From positions 2,852,001 through 2,916,000 of the forward strand of contig NZ_CP121252.1 of NCBI RefSeq assembly GCF_029637705.1: DNA of 64,000 nt, given 5' to 3'. Position numbers and translations under genes: made by a program. This document shows, piece after piece, positions 1 to 7,578 of the stretch. Under the pieces are notes generated by a model. That model was not told where the DNA came from. It ran no database searches and was given only the letters and a program-made list of their open reading frames with translations. How positions within the stretch are numbered: the first letter of the stretch is position 1; every line of letters starts with the position of its first letter. The stretch is from Citricoccus muralis (lineage in GTDB: Bacteria; Actinomycetota; Actinomycetes; Actinomycetales; Micrococcaceae).

Positions 1-632
1 CAGAATTTCTGCAGCTGCGCCCCGCCGAACAGCACGCGGCCGAGGCGCTCCCCGCATTGACCACCATGGTGGAGTCCATGATCGACGCCGGTGGCGAGAG
101 CCTGCGCATGCCGCTACCGAACAACCGCCCCTACCGGGTGATCTCCTGCGACGTGCCCGACGAGGTACTCGACGCCGCGGGCTCGGCGACACCCACTCCC
201 ACCACCACCCCGAGCGCGCCCAGCGAGTCCGGGGAGCCCTCAGACAGCACCACCCTCGGCATGACCACCGCCGATAACGGCGCACTGCCCACCGAGGCCG
301 CCCGCATCGTGATGGATAACCTCTCAGTACAGGATCTCGATCCGGTGCTCGTAGCCGACACCGGTGATGACCTCTTCGGCGCGGTGGGCTACAGTGAGGC
401 GGACAGACCCGCATCCATGGCCGGATACACCACGCTCACCTGGCTGGACGAGGATAACGGGGGTGAGATCGTCTCGCTCACCTCCGAAGGCAGTCACACC
501 GCGCTCAACGCCCGCAGCTCGTGCCTTCCGGCCCACGATCTCAACGCGCTCGAAGATCAGGTCCAGGAGCTCAACGACGAGTTCCACACCCGGATCTTCG
601 ACACCGACGACAGCGAGGAGTCACCGGAATGA
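1..632 (+). CDS. Hypothetical protein with Thr/Pro/Ser-rich linker, 5' end outside window
   Basis: The frame is open from base 3 to the TGA at 630-632, with no stop upstream of the first possible start (TTG at 57), so the gene very likely begins before the window. A low-complexity linker rich in Thr, Pro and Ser (near residues 43-66 counted from the TTG) is followed by a globular acidic region ending in a helical tail. Such linkers are common in actinobacterial cell-wall or lipoproteins, but the N-terminus that would show a signal peptide is missing. It overlaps the next gene by ATGA, which suggests translational coupling. I do not recognise the family. Confidence 0.6.
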   Translation, partial: EFLQLRPAEQHAAEALPALTTMVESMIDAGGESLRMPLPNNRPYRVISCDVPDEVLDAAGSATPTPTTTPSAPSESGEPSDSTTLGMTTADNGALPTEAARIVMDNLSVQDLDPVLVADTGDDLFGAVGYSEADRPASMAGYTTLTWLDEDNGGEIVSLTSEGSHTALNARSSCLPAHDLNALEDQVQELNDEFHTRIFDTDDSEESPE

Positions 633-940
633 TCGTTGCCATCACCGCAGACACCGGACTCGTGGTGGAGCAGAAGCACGACCTCAAAGCCCTGGCCGTG
701 CAGGCACGCGGCGTCACGATGGACGACGTCGACCAGGTGCTCACCAGCACCGGCCTGGGCCGCCTCGACGGCGAGCACGCCTGGCTGAGCATTTCCGAGC
801 TGCGCGATCACGCCCGCATCGATGACCCTGAGTGGGATGAGGAGTTCGACGCGATGATCAACTACGCCCGTTCACAGTCCTGGCTCGACGAGACCGGCAC
901 CGCCGTCCGCGCCCACGTGGACCATTCAGCTACTCACTAA
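629..940 (+). CDS. Hypothetical acidic small protein
   Basis: This 103-residue protein starts at an ATG that overlaps the stop of the preceding gene (ATGA at 629-632), the usual sign of a coupled operon. A longer frame beginning at 521 is unlikely because it would run through the upstream gene in another frame. The product is soluble, acidic and probably mostly helical, without a signal peptide, membrane segment or recognisable catalytic motif. It ends two bases before the convergent metF-like gene. The family was not recognised. Confidence 0.6.
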   Translation: MIVAITADTGLVVEQKHDLKALAVQARGVTMDDVDQVLTSTGLGRLDGEHAWLSISELRDHARIDDPEWDEEFDAMINYARSQSWLDETGTAVRAHVDHSATH

Positions 941-942
941 GC

Positions 943-1800
943 TCAGTTCGCGAGGCGACGGTTGATCCACCGCACGCTGTCGGCCATTCCGCCGAACGGG
1001 TACAGGTGGAACAGCACGTCACCTCGATCCTCGTTGCTCAAGCGGTTCAGGCCCGCGGTAAGGTCATCCAAGAATTGGTCGGCGCCGAACTGTCGGTCAC
1101 CGTCGAATTCCCTATCGCCATCAACGGTAGCCACGCCATATCGTTCCGCCGCATCGTCCGTGATGTTCACCCCGAACTGACGCGCGTAACCCACGATAGT
1201 ACTGGCCTTCGCCGGCCCCGGCACACCGATCCGCACGGGAACGGTGATCCCTTCGGAGCGCAGGCTCTTCAGCCATTCCACGATGGACTCTGGGTCAAGC
1301 GCGTACTGCGTGGTGATCTCGACGTCTCGCCCGGCATCCTGCAGGAAGCCGAGTTTCCAACGCAGACTGTCCCAGAGTATGTCCGTTTCGATTTTCGGGT
1401 GCCCTTCTGGATACGCGACGATACCGACCTGCTGGATGTCGTATCCGTCCAGGAATGCGGTGGACATGAGCTCCATCGAGTTCTCGAAGGGACCCGCCTG
1501 CAGGTCAGGATCTCCACCGACCAGCAAGACCCGACTCGGCGACGCGACGGCGAACAGTGCGTCGATGAGCTGATCTCGATCTTCTCCGGAGCGCAGACGG
1601 CGGGAGGAAATGATCGGGACCGGCTCAAACCCGCCAGCGCGAATCACGCTGGCCGCGTTGACACGTTGGCTGTGGTGCTCATTTCCAAGGAACGCGATAT
1701 TGATCGGGGTTCCCGCGGGAATCGCGTCCTTCGCGTCCTCGATCTGCGCAATGGCCTTACCGGTGACTTCCAAGGTGTATGGAGCTCGAATGTCGTGCAT
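943..1800 (-). CDS. Short methylenetetrahydrofolate reductase-like protein (MetF paralogue)
   Basis: The 285-residue product has the layout of a short, bacterial-type methylenetetrahydrofolate reductase, an FAD-dependent TIM barrel that interconverts 5,10-methylene- and 5-methyl-tetrahydrofolate. Recognisable segments are NIAFLGNEH, VLLVGGDPD, GIVAYPEGHPKI, the VPVRIGVPGPA strand and the C-terminal FHLYPFGGM. It is a clear paralogue of the protein at 30807-31658, which has the same landmarks in the same order. The ATG at 1800 was chosen over a start 15 codons upstream because the sequence matches the paralogue from about there and GGTGAGGG precedes it. No O-demethylase or aminomethyltransferase is adjacent, so its C1 source is unknown. 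It may serve methionine synthesis or another methyl-folate producing reaction. Confidence 0.8.
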   Translation of the reverse strand: MHDIRAPYTLEVTGKAIAQIEDAKDAIPAGTPINIAFLGNEHHSQRVNAASVIRAGGFEPVPIISSRRLRSGEDRDQLIDALFAVASPSRVLLVGGDPDLQAGPFENSMELMSTAFLDGYDIQQVGIVAYPEGHPKIETDILWDSLRWKLGFLQDAGRDVEITTQYALDPESIVEWLKSLRSEGITVPVRIGVPGPAKASTIVGYARQFGVNITDDAAERYGVATVDGDREFDGDRQFGADQFLDDLTAGLNRLSNEDRGDVLFHLYPFGGMADSVRWINRRLAN

Positions 1801-1908
1801 GTCCCTCACCAAATTCTCCCTCAAGAGCAGTGTGCAAGACCACACGGCGGTCTCACCTTAGAGTTATTCTATCGGCCGTAGAAAAACTCGCGTAGCCCCG
1901 GCGCCTTG

Positions 1909-3267
1909 CTACTCGCAGCCCACTCCGTCGCCGTCGCCATCGAATTTGGTCTGCCACCCCGGGTCCCCGGGGTAGATCGGGTCGGCACCGGCGGCACGCA
2001 CTTCGGAGCAGTTCTGGTAGTACACATCCGCCGCAGGAGCCGGTTGTTCGTCTCGCGAGGCGGCCGGCACGGGGCGTGCCGGAGCCGGCGCGCCGGTCTG
2101 CACCGGCGCCTGGGTGGCGGAGGTTGCCGCCGCTGGCACGGCCACTCCCCCTTCATCAGACGGAACCGGTTGATCCGGGCACGAGGTGGTCAGAATGCGG
2201 TGGATCGCATCATGCTCGGCCTGAGTCATCCAGAGATGGTGCTTGGCTTTCACCGCGGTCTGCAACGCCACGTATTCACAGCGGAACGCTTTGTTCGGGG
2301 GCAGCCAGGTGGCGGCATCCGAATCACTCTTGGCCATATTGGTGGGACCGTCGACGGCGAGCAGGTTCAGCGGGTCGTTCGCGAAGACTTCACGCTGTTC
2401 CGGGGAGAGCTGCTGGGCGCCCTTCTGCCAGGCGTCCGACAGGGCCACCACGTGGTCGATCTGCACCAGAACCGAGGTGTCGTTGCCGCGCACGAAATCG
2501 ATGCGCGTGCCGGTGAAGGGATCGTGCAGCACACCGGATGCCACCACGCACCCCTGGGTCCCCGGACGGTGCACTACCTCAGTCAGATCTCGATTGAGCA
2601 TGTCGTTGCGGGCATCGCAGCCGTTGCGATCTGGATCTTTCCAGCCTCGGCCGAACAGATCACGGTCATAGCCGGTCCGTGGCGCGCGCCCCTTAATCTC
2701 GATCGTCTCGAGTTGCGCCAGTGCTGTTCCCTGAGAGGGCTCTGCACTCGTACTCGGGGACGCACCGGTCTCCGAAAGGGAGGGAGCCGGTTCCTCGCTC
2801 AGGGTGGGAGCTTCGCTCGCCTCGGTCGGTGACGGGCTGGAAGCGCTCGTTTCACTCGGCTCAACGCTCTCGGTCGGGGAGGCTTGAGTCGCGGACGGTG
2901 AAGCGGAGACAGCCGAGCCTGAGGCAGTGGTTTCATCATCCGTGTCCGGCAGGGTGGCTCCGAAAGCCACCGTCGCCGCCAGGAACATCACGACGCTCGC
3001 GCCCAGCGCCTTGCCAGTGGTTTGCGGACGACGCAGACCCATCCAGCTCGGGCGGCGCAGCACCAGGGCATAGAGCGCGCTGATCCCCAAAAACACCGCG
3101 AACACCACTGCGGTCAGCGCGATTCCGGCAACCCCCTGATTGGCCACCATCGTGACCAGAAGGGACAGGAAAGCCAGCAACACGATCCATCGCGACGTCG
3201 ACGGGCCTCTCCGCTTTTTCGAGGGCCGCACTGGAGTCGAATGGTCAAACGCTTTCCGCTTGCTCAC
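1909..3267 (-). CDS. Membrane-anchored extracellular nuclease: DUF1524/HNH domain plus Excalibur domain
   Basis: The 452-residue protein begins at a GTG preceded by AAAGGAA. Residues 1-25 are basic. Three hydrophobic segments follow at about 27-41, 46-70 and 86-105, then a long Ser/Thr/Pro/Glu-rich linker. The nuclease domain carries the DUF1524/HNH pattern: QIDHVVALSDAW as the histidine motif, then NDPLNLLAVDGPTNMAKSD and a cysteine-containing C-terminal part. The last 37 residues form an Excalibur calcium-binding domain ending in DGDGDGVGCE. The family is typically secreted or surface-attached in Actinobacteria and is thought to degrade environmental DNA. Topology is inferred: anchor inside the membrane, nuclease and Excalibur outside. 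It appears monocistronic. Confidence 0.85.
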   Translation of the reverse strand: MSKRKAFDHSTPVRPSKKRRGPSTSRWIVLLAFLSLLVTMVANQGVAGIALTAVVFAVFLGISALYALVLRRPSWMGLRRPQTTGKALGASVVMFLAATVAFGATLPDTDDETTASGSAVSASPSATQASPTESVEPSETSASSPSPTEASEAPTLSEEPAPSLSETGASPSTSAEPSQGTALAQLETIEIKGRAPRTGYDRDLFGRGWKDPDRNGCDARNDMLNRDLTEVVHRPGTQGCVVASGVLHDPFTGTRIDFVRGNDTSVLVQIDHVVALSDAWQKGAQQLSPEQREVFANDPLNLLAVDGPTNMAKSDSDAATWLPPNKAFRCEYVALQTAVKAKHHLWMTQAEHDAIHRILTTSCPDQPVPSDEGGVAVPAAATSATQAPVQTGAPAPARPVPAASRDEQPAPAADVYYQNCSEVRAAGADPIYPGDPGWQTKFDGDGDGVGCE

Positions 3268-3368
3268 AGCGCGATTCGGTTCCTTTCATCCGAGTAACCA
3301 TCCACGTACTCTCGGAATGATCACTGTTTGAAATTTTACCGAAGTCTACGGACACGTTAGACCGCAGT

Positions 3369-3998
3369 TCACTCTGCGACGCCGGTCTCCAAGGGGAAGA
3401 GGCTGAGATAGATCCGGACACGTTGCGCCTGATCCGAGGCCGCAGCATTGGGTGCAGCCTCGGCGGCTTCGGTGTGCCGCTCCAGCACCTCCATTAGCTC
3501 TTGAGTGAGTGCTCGGGCCTGCTCGGGAGTCATCGTTGCCGTGCTGGTCGACAAAATAGATGCCTCTACCCATTCTTGCGGCGCCGAGTCCATGGTGGTC
3601 AGCCAGTGTCGCAGCTTTTCCGAACGATCCCGCACCTGCTCGTTGATCAACAGATTCATCGCCGGATCCGATCCCGAATCTCCCTGGATGAGGTGACGAC
3701 GCAGGGAGTAACCAACGGGTTTCCACCAGCGCTCACGACCGGACCCTCGCTCTGTATCTTCTTCTACCAGCCCATGCTTTTCGAGCTGACGCAGGTGATA
3801 GCTCGTTTGGCCGGTGCTCTCATTGAGCTCCTCAGCCAGCCTGGTCGCGGTGGCTGATCCGTGGTCTGACAGGAAGGTGTACATCCGCATGCGCAGGGGG
3901 TGCGCAAAAGCCTTCATCGTCTTCGCATTCATCTGCAGATCAGACTCCCCCGGAAGCGCGTCATAGGGGTCTTGTACAGGGGTCTTGTCTTCAGCCAT
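3369..3998 (-). CDS. ArsR-type winged-helix transcriptional regulator
   Basis: A 209-residue regulator with an N-terminal winged-helix DNA-binding domain at about residues 27-90 (KAFAHPLRMRMYTFL, then the recognition helix TGQTSYHLRQLEKHGLVEE). A helical C-terminal region of about 110 residues has no metal-binding cysteines, so metal sensing is unlikely. I use the ATG at 3998; the 16 codons upstream overlap the palindromic operators and look non-coding. The gene is divergent from the 70-residue membrane protein at 4082. Three phased TTTGCAAA-type sites fill the space between, so autoregulation and control of the divergent gene are likely. The ligand is unknown. Confidence 0.85.
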   Translation of the reverse strand: MAEDKTPVQDPYDALPGESDLQMNAKTMKAFAHPLRMRMYTFLSDHGSATATRLAEELNESTGQTSYHLRQLEKHGLVEEDTERGSGRERWWKPVGYSLRRHLIQGDSGSDPAMNLLINEQVRDRSEKLRHWLTTMDSAPQEWVEASILSTSTATMTPEQARALTQELMEVLERHTEAAEAAPNAAASDQAQRVRIYLSLFPLETGVAE

Positions 3999-4010
3999 AA
4001 ACAGAGGTAC

Positions 4011-4048
4011 CTTTGCATAACAACCTTTGCAAAGGGTTCTTTGCAAAG
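4011..4048. promoter_or_regulatory. Three phased palindromes: likely ArsR operator array
   Basis: Two perfect palindromes, CCTTTGCAAAGG (4024-4035) and CTTTGCAAAG (4039-4048), and one degenerate copy, CTTTGCATAA (4011-4020), have centres at 4015.5, 4029.5 and 4043.5. Each step is exactly 14 bp. They sit between the divergent starts at 3998 (minus) and 4082 (plus). The array is read directly from the sequence; its assignment to the adjacent ArsR protein is inference. Confidence 0.75.
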
Positions 4049-4081
4049 TGATCTCTACACCAGTCTACGAAGGACCCCGCC

Positions 4082-4294
4082 ATGACACACCCCCTCCATC
4101 CCCTGATCCCTTGGATTCCTCGGACCGCCTTGCTGATCCTAGCCATGTTCCTATGGTTCCTCGGAGCACCGGCCTGGTCGCTGATCTTGCTCGCCGTTGC
4201 CTTGATACACCTCGTCGGCGGTGCGCATCGAGCACAGATGGCGCCGCGCCACACGGTCGACTCTCTGGCATTGGCACGGGAAGCAGGACGCTGA
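4082..4294 (+). CDS. Small membrane protein, paralogue A
   Basis: This 70-residue protein starts at an ATG preceded by AAGGA. One or two hydrophobic segments cover residues 12-46, and a basic, soluble tail ends in SLALAREAGR. The gene at 4951 encodes a protein of the same length and layout, with the shared C-terminal pattern MAPRxxxDxLALAREAGR (L/M variation at one position). The tail was conserved while the membrane part drifted, which suggests that the tail is the functional or interaction surface. It lies divergent from the ArsR gene behind its operator array. The family is not recognised. Confidence 0.8.
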   Translation: MTHPLHPLIPWIPRTALLILAMFLWFLGAPAWSLILLAVALIHLVGGAHRAQMAPRHTVDSLALAREAGR

Positions 4295-4950
4295 CCCGGC
4301 GCCCGTCGCCTTCACCATCACCATCAGGGCGCCGCGCCCCATCATCGGGCACGGTTCCACACGCTCGAGATCTGTGATACGTTTTTCTGTGGAACGCATC
4401 ACACTTCACTGCGATTCCATCACCACATGCTCGGGTTTGATCTCGACGCTCTTCAGCTGGAAGGGCTCGAACAGCACCCAGAGCAAGAAAGCAGGGCAGA
4501 TTCATGATGACAAAGGTCTTTTCCTAAAATTCCGCGAGGCTAGAGCCGTTGCTCTCGCCGCCGTGACGAGATGCGCGCACGCCGCCGTCTCACCTGCTCC
4601 CCCTGCTGACGTTATGACAGGACCCGATTTCGGGGACCTGAGCGGCATCCACCATCATGGTCCGTACTGCGGACGACGCTGGACCGCGCCCCAGACCGTC
4701 CCAGCCGACGAGTAGGCCTGTCTTCAGGTCACTGGCTCGCACCGTTCCTCGCATCCCGCTCCCTGCCACACCGCTCGTGTGTCCGGTGATCTCGCCCGGC
4801 ACGTGACTCTTCCGAAACGCACACGCCGTGATGTCGTGCGCCCAATTTCGGAAAGGGGCTCGGTGATGGATCTCAGGGCTGGCTCTTCTGTGCCTTCATG
4901 CGGGTACACCACCAACCCTCCCTCTCCTGAACGAACAAAGGAATTTCATC
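4295..4950. other. Spacer between the two small membrane protein genes, with an inverted repeat at 4810-4853
   Basis: No convincing gene was found in these 656 bases; the longest plus-strand frame overlaps the preceding gene and lacks a ribosome site and family resemblance. Near the end an inverted repeat pairs TTCCGAAA (4810-4817) with TTTCGGAA (4846-4853), and inside it CGCAC (4818-4822) pairs with GTGCG (4836-4840). It could be a terminator or a structured leader of the gene at 4951. No T-run follows, so a leader or cis-element is as likely as termination. Confidence 0.4.
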
Positions 4951-5163
4951 GTGGGACATCTCCCCCGACGCTTATCCCTCTGGTCTGGCCGCCTGATCGC
5001 CCTCGGCATCGCCGCAGCACTGTGGATCCTCAGCGCACCGGCACTGTCGGTTCTGTTGCTGGCCACCGTCGTGCTGACGCTGAACTGTGGTCTGCCGCGC
5101 CCTGACATGGCGCCACGACGTGACGCCGATCTGATGGCGCTGGCTCGTGAAGCCGGTCGCTGA
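4951..5163 (+). CDS. Small membrane protein, paralogue B
   Basis: A second 70-residue protein of the same design as the one at 4082, starting with GTG preceded by AAAGGAA. Residues 14-47 are strongly hydrophobic, enough for one or two membrane passes, and the tail reads PDMAPRRDADLMALAREAGR. Identity to paralogue A is concentrated in that tail. The gene lies in the same direction as paralogue A and the bactofilin-like gene that follows. An arrangement of regulator, two small membrane proteins and a secreted repeat protein suggests one envelope-related unit. Function unknown. Confidence 0.8.
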   Translation: MGHLPRRLSLWSGRLIALGIAAALWILSAPALSVLLLATVVLTLNCGLPRPDMAPRRDADLMALAREAGR

Positions 5164-5362
5164 CCAGAGGAAACGCATCCAGCAAACAGAACCGACTGTC
5201 CACCTCGACCAATGCGCATCACACCGGTGGGCGGCACCCTCCTCGCGAGGCTGTCGCCCGCCGGCGTTTCTCTGCACGGCGCCAACGCCGGTTGAGCACC
5301 GATTCGGTCTCATCGATTTCTCACCGTGCTCTCACAGCTGCTTCACGATGCCTGTTTATCTT

Positions 5363-5407
5363 CAAGGAGTCGCCGGAGATGTCCTCCGGGACATCTCCTT
5401 GAAAGGA
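5363..5407 (+). promoter_or_regulatory. Structured leader with two mutually exclusive hairpins before the bactofilin-like gene
   Basis: GGAGATGTCC (5375-5384) and GGACATCTCC (5389-5398) form a perfect 10-bp stem with a TCCG loop. CAAGGAG (5363-5369) can instead pair with CTCCTTG (5395-5401), which uses four bases of the first stem, so the two folds exclude each other. CAAGGAG is also the ribosome site of a seven-codon reading frame inside the hairpin. The ribosome site of the downstream gene (GAAAGGA, 5401-5407) directly follows. This looks like a translational switch; the function is inference. Confidence 0.55.
5379..5402 (+). CDS. Putative seven-residue leader peptide (MSSGTSP)
   Basis: The frame ATG TCC TCC GGG ACA TCT CCT TGA lies wholly within the leader hairpin. 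A consensus ribosome site AAGGAG (5364-5369) precedes it by nine bases. Its stop overlaps the first bases of the next gene's ribosome site. A ribosome translating it would melt the 5375-5398 stem. The reading frame and ribosome site are visible; translation and a regulatory role are inferred, and a frame this short could occur by chance. Confidence 0.4.
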   Translation: MSSGTSP

Positions 5408-5414
5408 CCTAGCC

Positions 5415-5993
5415 ATGAACAAGAGAAACGTCATTGCCGGTGCTGCCGTCGCTGCTCTGCTCTTGACCGCGACTCCCTCCCTCGCTGTGGCTGATGACAA
5501 CGTCAGCCGCACGGGCAACTACACCGTGCCGGCAGGCAAAAAGATCGACGGAAACCTGACCGTGCGCAGCGGCACCGTCACCATCCGCGGCGAAGTCGAC
5601 GGCAACGTCCGCCAGATCGGCTCCGGCTCCGTGGTGATCGCTAAAACCGGCAAGGTCGACGGCAACGTCAGCGAGAGCGGTGCCGGGAGCGTGACCACCT
5701 ATGGCGAGGTCGATGGCAACATCTCCGAGGCTGATTCCGGCGACCTGAACGTCCGCGCCAGCGGCAAGGTAGACGGTAACGTCACTGAAAACGGTGCCGG
5801 CACCCTGCGCGTGTATGGCAAGGTCGACGGCAATGTCACCGAGAACGGTACCGGCCAGCTCTACCTGTTCAAGACCGCTCGTGTGGACGGCAACGTCACC
5901 GAGAAGAGCGACGGCAACCTCTTCGTCTACAAGGGCGCCAAGGTCGACGGCAAGATCTCCGAGAACGGCGCCGGCGTCCGCCGCAACCTCTGA
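5415..5993 (+). CDS. Secreted bactofilin-like beta-solenoid repeat protein
   Basis: The 192-residue protein has a classic signal peptide (basic MNKRN, hydrophobic core, cleavage near ALA-VAD at about residue 26). The mature part is built almost entirely of repeats of about 18-20 residues of the type xVDGNVxExGxGxLxVyxK, seen at least seven times. The pattern matches the right-handed beta-helix of bactofilins (polymer-forming cytoskeletal proteins), but those are cytoplasmic and lack signal peptides. Here export is expected, so it may polymerise at the cell surface. The C-terminus stops within the last repeat with no sorting signal. Its leader holds a hairpin and mini-ORF. Confidence 0.8.
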   Translation: MNKRNVIAGAAVAALLLTATPSLAVADDNVSRTGNYTVPAGKKIDGNLTVRSGTVTIRGEVDGNVRQIGSGSVVIAKTGKVDGNVSESGAGSVTTYGEVDGNISEADSGDLNVRASGKVDGNVTENGAGTLRVYGKVDGNVTENGTGQLYLFKTARVDGNVTEKSDGNLFVYKGAKVDGKISENGAGVRRNL

Positions 5994-6033
5994 CCCCGTA
6001 TCAGCCCTCACAACTCAATAACCCCAACGGCAA

Positions 6034-6067
6034 CGGCCGGGCCGCGCAGTGATGCGCGACCCGGCCG
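6034..6067. terminator. Bidirectional hairpin between convergent genes
   Basis: CGGCCGGG (6034-6041) pairs with CCCGGCCG (6060-6067), and GCGCA (6044-6048) pairs with TGCGC (6053-6057) around a GTGA loop. It lies between the stop of the bactofilin-like gene and the stop of pcaJ. No clear T-run is present on either side. Confidence 0.55.
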
Positions 6068-6101
6068 ACGTCGTTCACGGAGTAACCGTGATCTGGGGGG
6101 A

Positions 6102-6764
6102 TCAGTCTTCGAGCAGCTCGAATTCGACGCCGCGGTGGGCGTCCTTCAGCTCATCGAAGGTGATGCCATGCAGCTCGCGGACCTTAACCACACCGGTCTC
6201 ATCCAGCAACAGCACCGCTTTGTCGGAGTAGATGCGGGAGACGCAGCCCACACCGGTGAGCGGGAAGGTGCACTCGGGCAGCAGCTTCACGTCGCCCTTC
6301 TTGGTGAACAGGTCCATCATCACGTAGGTGTCTTTCGCACCGATAGCCAGGTCCATGGCCCCACCAACGGCAGGGATCGCCCCGGGCTTGCCGGTGGACC
6401 AGTTCGCCAGGTCGCCCTTGGCGGAGACCTGGTAGGCACCGAGCACGCAGACGTCCAAGTGGCCGCCGCGCATCATCGCGAACGAGTCAGCGTGATGGAA
6501 GTAACTGGCGCCCGGCAACTCGGTGACCGGGATCTTGCCGGCGTTGATCAGGTCTTCGTCGATCTGGTCGCCGGTGGCCTGCGGTCCCATGCCCAGCATG
6601 CCGTTTTCGGTGTGCAGGGTGACCCGCTTCTCGGCGTCCAGGTAATTCGACACCTTGGTGGGCTGGCCGATGCCGAGGTTGACGAACGAGTGGGGCTGAA
6701 TGTCATCGGCGATGACCTTGGCCAGGGCGTCCTGGTCCAGCGGAGTATCAGTGATAGTTGCCAT
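6102..6764 (-). CDS. pcaJ: 3-oxoadipate CoA-transferase subunit B
   Basis: The 220-residue beta subunit of the succinyl-CoA:3-oxoadipate CoA-transferase activates beta-ketoadipate to its CoA thioester, the next-to-last step of the pathway. The family motif HTENGMLGMGP contains the catalytic glutamate (about residue 53), and the length is normal for a separate B subunit. AGGAG precedes the ATG at 6764. It follows pcaI by 17 bp on the same strand, and the two proteins form one enzyme. It is the last gene of the pca run. Other class I CoA-transferases look similar, but the neighbours settle the substrate. Confidence 0.93.
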   Translation of the reverse strand: MATITDTPLDQDALAKVIADDIQPHSFVNLGIGQPTKVSNYLDAEKRVTLHTENGMLGMGPQATGDQIDEDLINAGKIPVTELPGASYFHHADSFAMMRGGHLDVCVLGAYQVSAKGDLANWSTGKPGAIPAVGGAMDLAIGAKDTYVMMDLFTKKGDVKLLPECTFPLTGVGCVSRIYSDKAVLLLDETGVVKVRELHGITFDELKDAHRGVEFELLED

Positions 6765-6781
6765 GGTGTCCTCTCCTCGCG

Positions 6782-7528
6782 TCAGTTCTGCTGTCCGGCG
6801 CTGGGGGCGCAGGGCTTGGGCTGTCCGGCAGCGACCGCGGCATCTTCTGCGCGCTGCTTCTCACCCGATGCGGTCGGGATGGTCACGATAGTGTCGGTGT
6901 AGATGCCCGGGGTCACCACGTTCTCCGGGTCCAGGCACCCCTCGACCACCTCGTCGACCTGCACAATCGTGTGCTCGGCTGCCGTGGCCATGACCGGGCC
7001 GAAGTTGCGGGCGGTCTTGCGGTAGCGCAGGTTGCCGTACGGGTCTGCCTGGTAGGCCTTGATCAGGGCGAAGTCGCCGCGAATCGGGTGTTCCAGCACG
7101 TAGTGTTTACCGTCGATCTCGCGAACTTCCTTGCCCTCGGCCAGCTCGGTGCCGTAGCCGGTGGGGCCGAAGAAGGCGCCGATGCCGGCACCGGCGGCGC
7201 GCATGCGCTCGGCCAGGTTGCCCTGGGGTACCAGCTCGAGCTCGATCTCGCCATTGCGGTACGCCTCATCGAAGTGCCACGAGTCGGACTGGCGGGGGAA
7301 AGAGCAGATGATCTTGGCGACGCGGCGTTCCTTGATGAGCAACGCAAGCCCGGCGTCGGCCTGGCCGGCGTTGTTGTTGACGACGGTCAGGTTGGTCGCG
7401 CCCGAGTCGAGCAGGGCGTCGATCAGCTCCATGGGCTGGCCGGCGTTGCCGAAACCACCAATGAGCACGGTGGAGTCATCGGTGATGCGGGAGACGGCTT
7501 CTTTTGCGGAATCTACGAATTCCAGCAT
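6782..7528 (-). CDS. pcaI: 3-oxoadipate CoA-transferase subunit A
   Basis: The 248-residue alpha subunit pairs with PcaJ. It opens with a CoA-transferase fold signature (DDSTVLIGGFGNAGQP, about residues 17-32) and contains NNNAGQADAGLALLI and the GTELAEGKEVREIDGKHYV region typical of A subunits. The ATG at 7528 has a strong AGGAGG ribosome site; the frame continues 84 codons upstream, but that part is a shadow of pcaF in another frame. It lies 50 bp downstream of pcaF. Confidence 0.93.
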   Translation of the reverse strand: MLEFVDSAKEAVSRITDDSTVLIGGFGNAGQPMELIDALLDSGATNLTVVNNNAGQADAGLALLIKERRVAKIICSFPRQSDSWHFDEAYRNGEIELELVPQGNLAERMRAAGAGIGAFFGPTGYGTELAEGKEVREIDGKHYVLEHPIRGDFALIKAYQADPYGNLRYRKTARNFGPVMATAAEHTIVQVDEVVEGCLDPENVVTPGIYTDTIVTIPTASGEKQRAEDAAVAAGQPKPCAPSAGQQN

Positions 7529-7578
7529 GTGTCCTCCTGAAGGGGAATGGGGAGACCTGGGGGCCTCGTGGGTCTCGG

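Noticed and set aside
4221-4715. Plus-strand frame of 164 codons in the spacer between the two small membrane proteins
   Set aside because: It overlaps the first small gene, lacks a ribosome site and shows no domain-like sequence.
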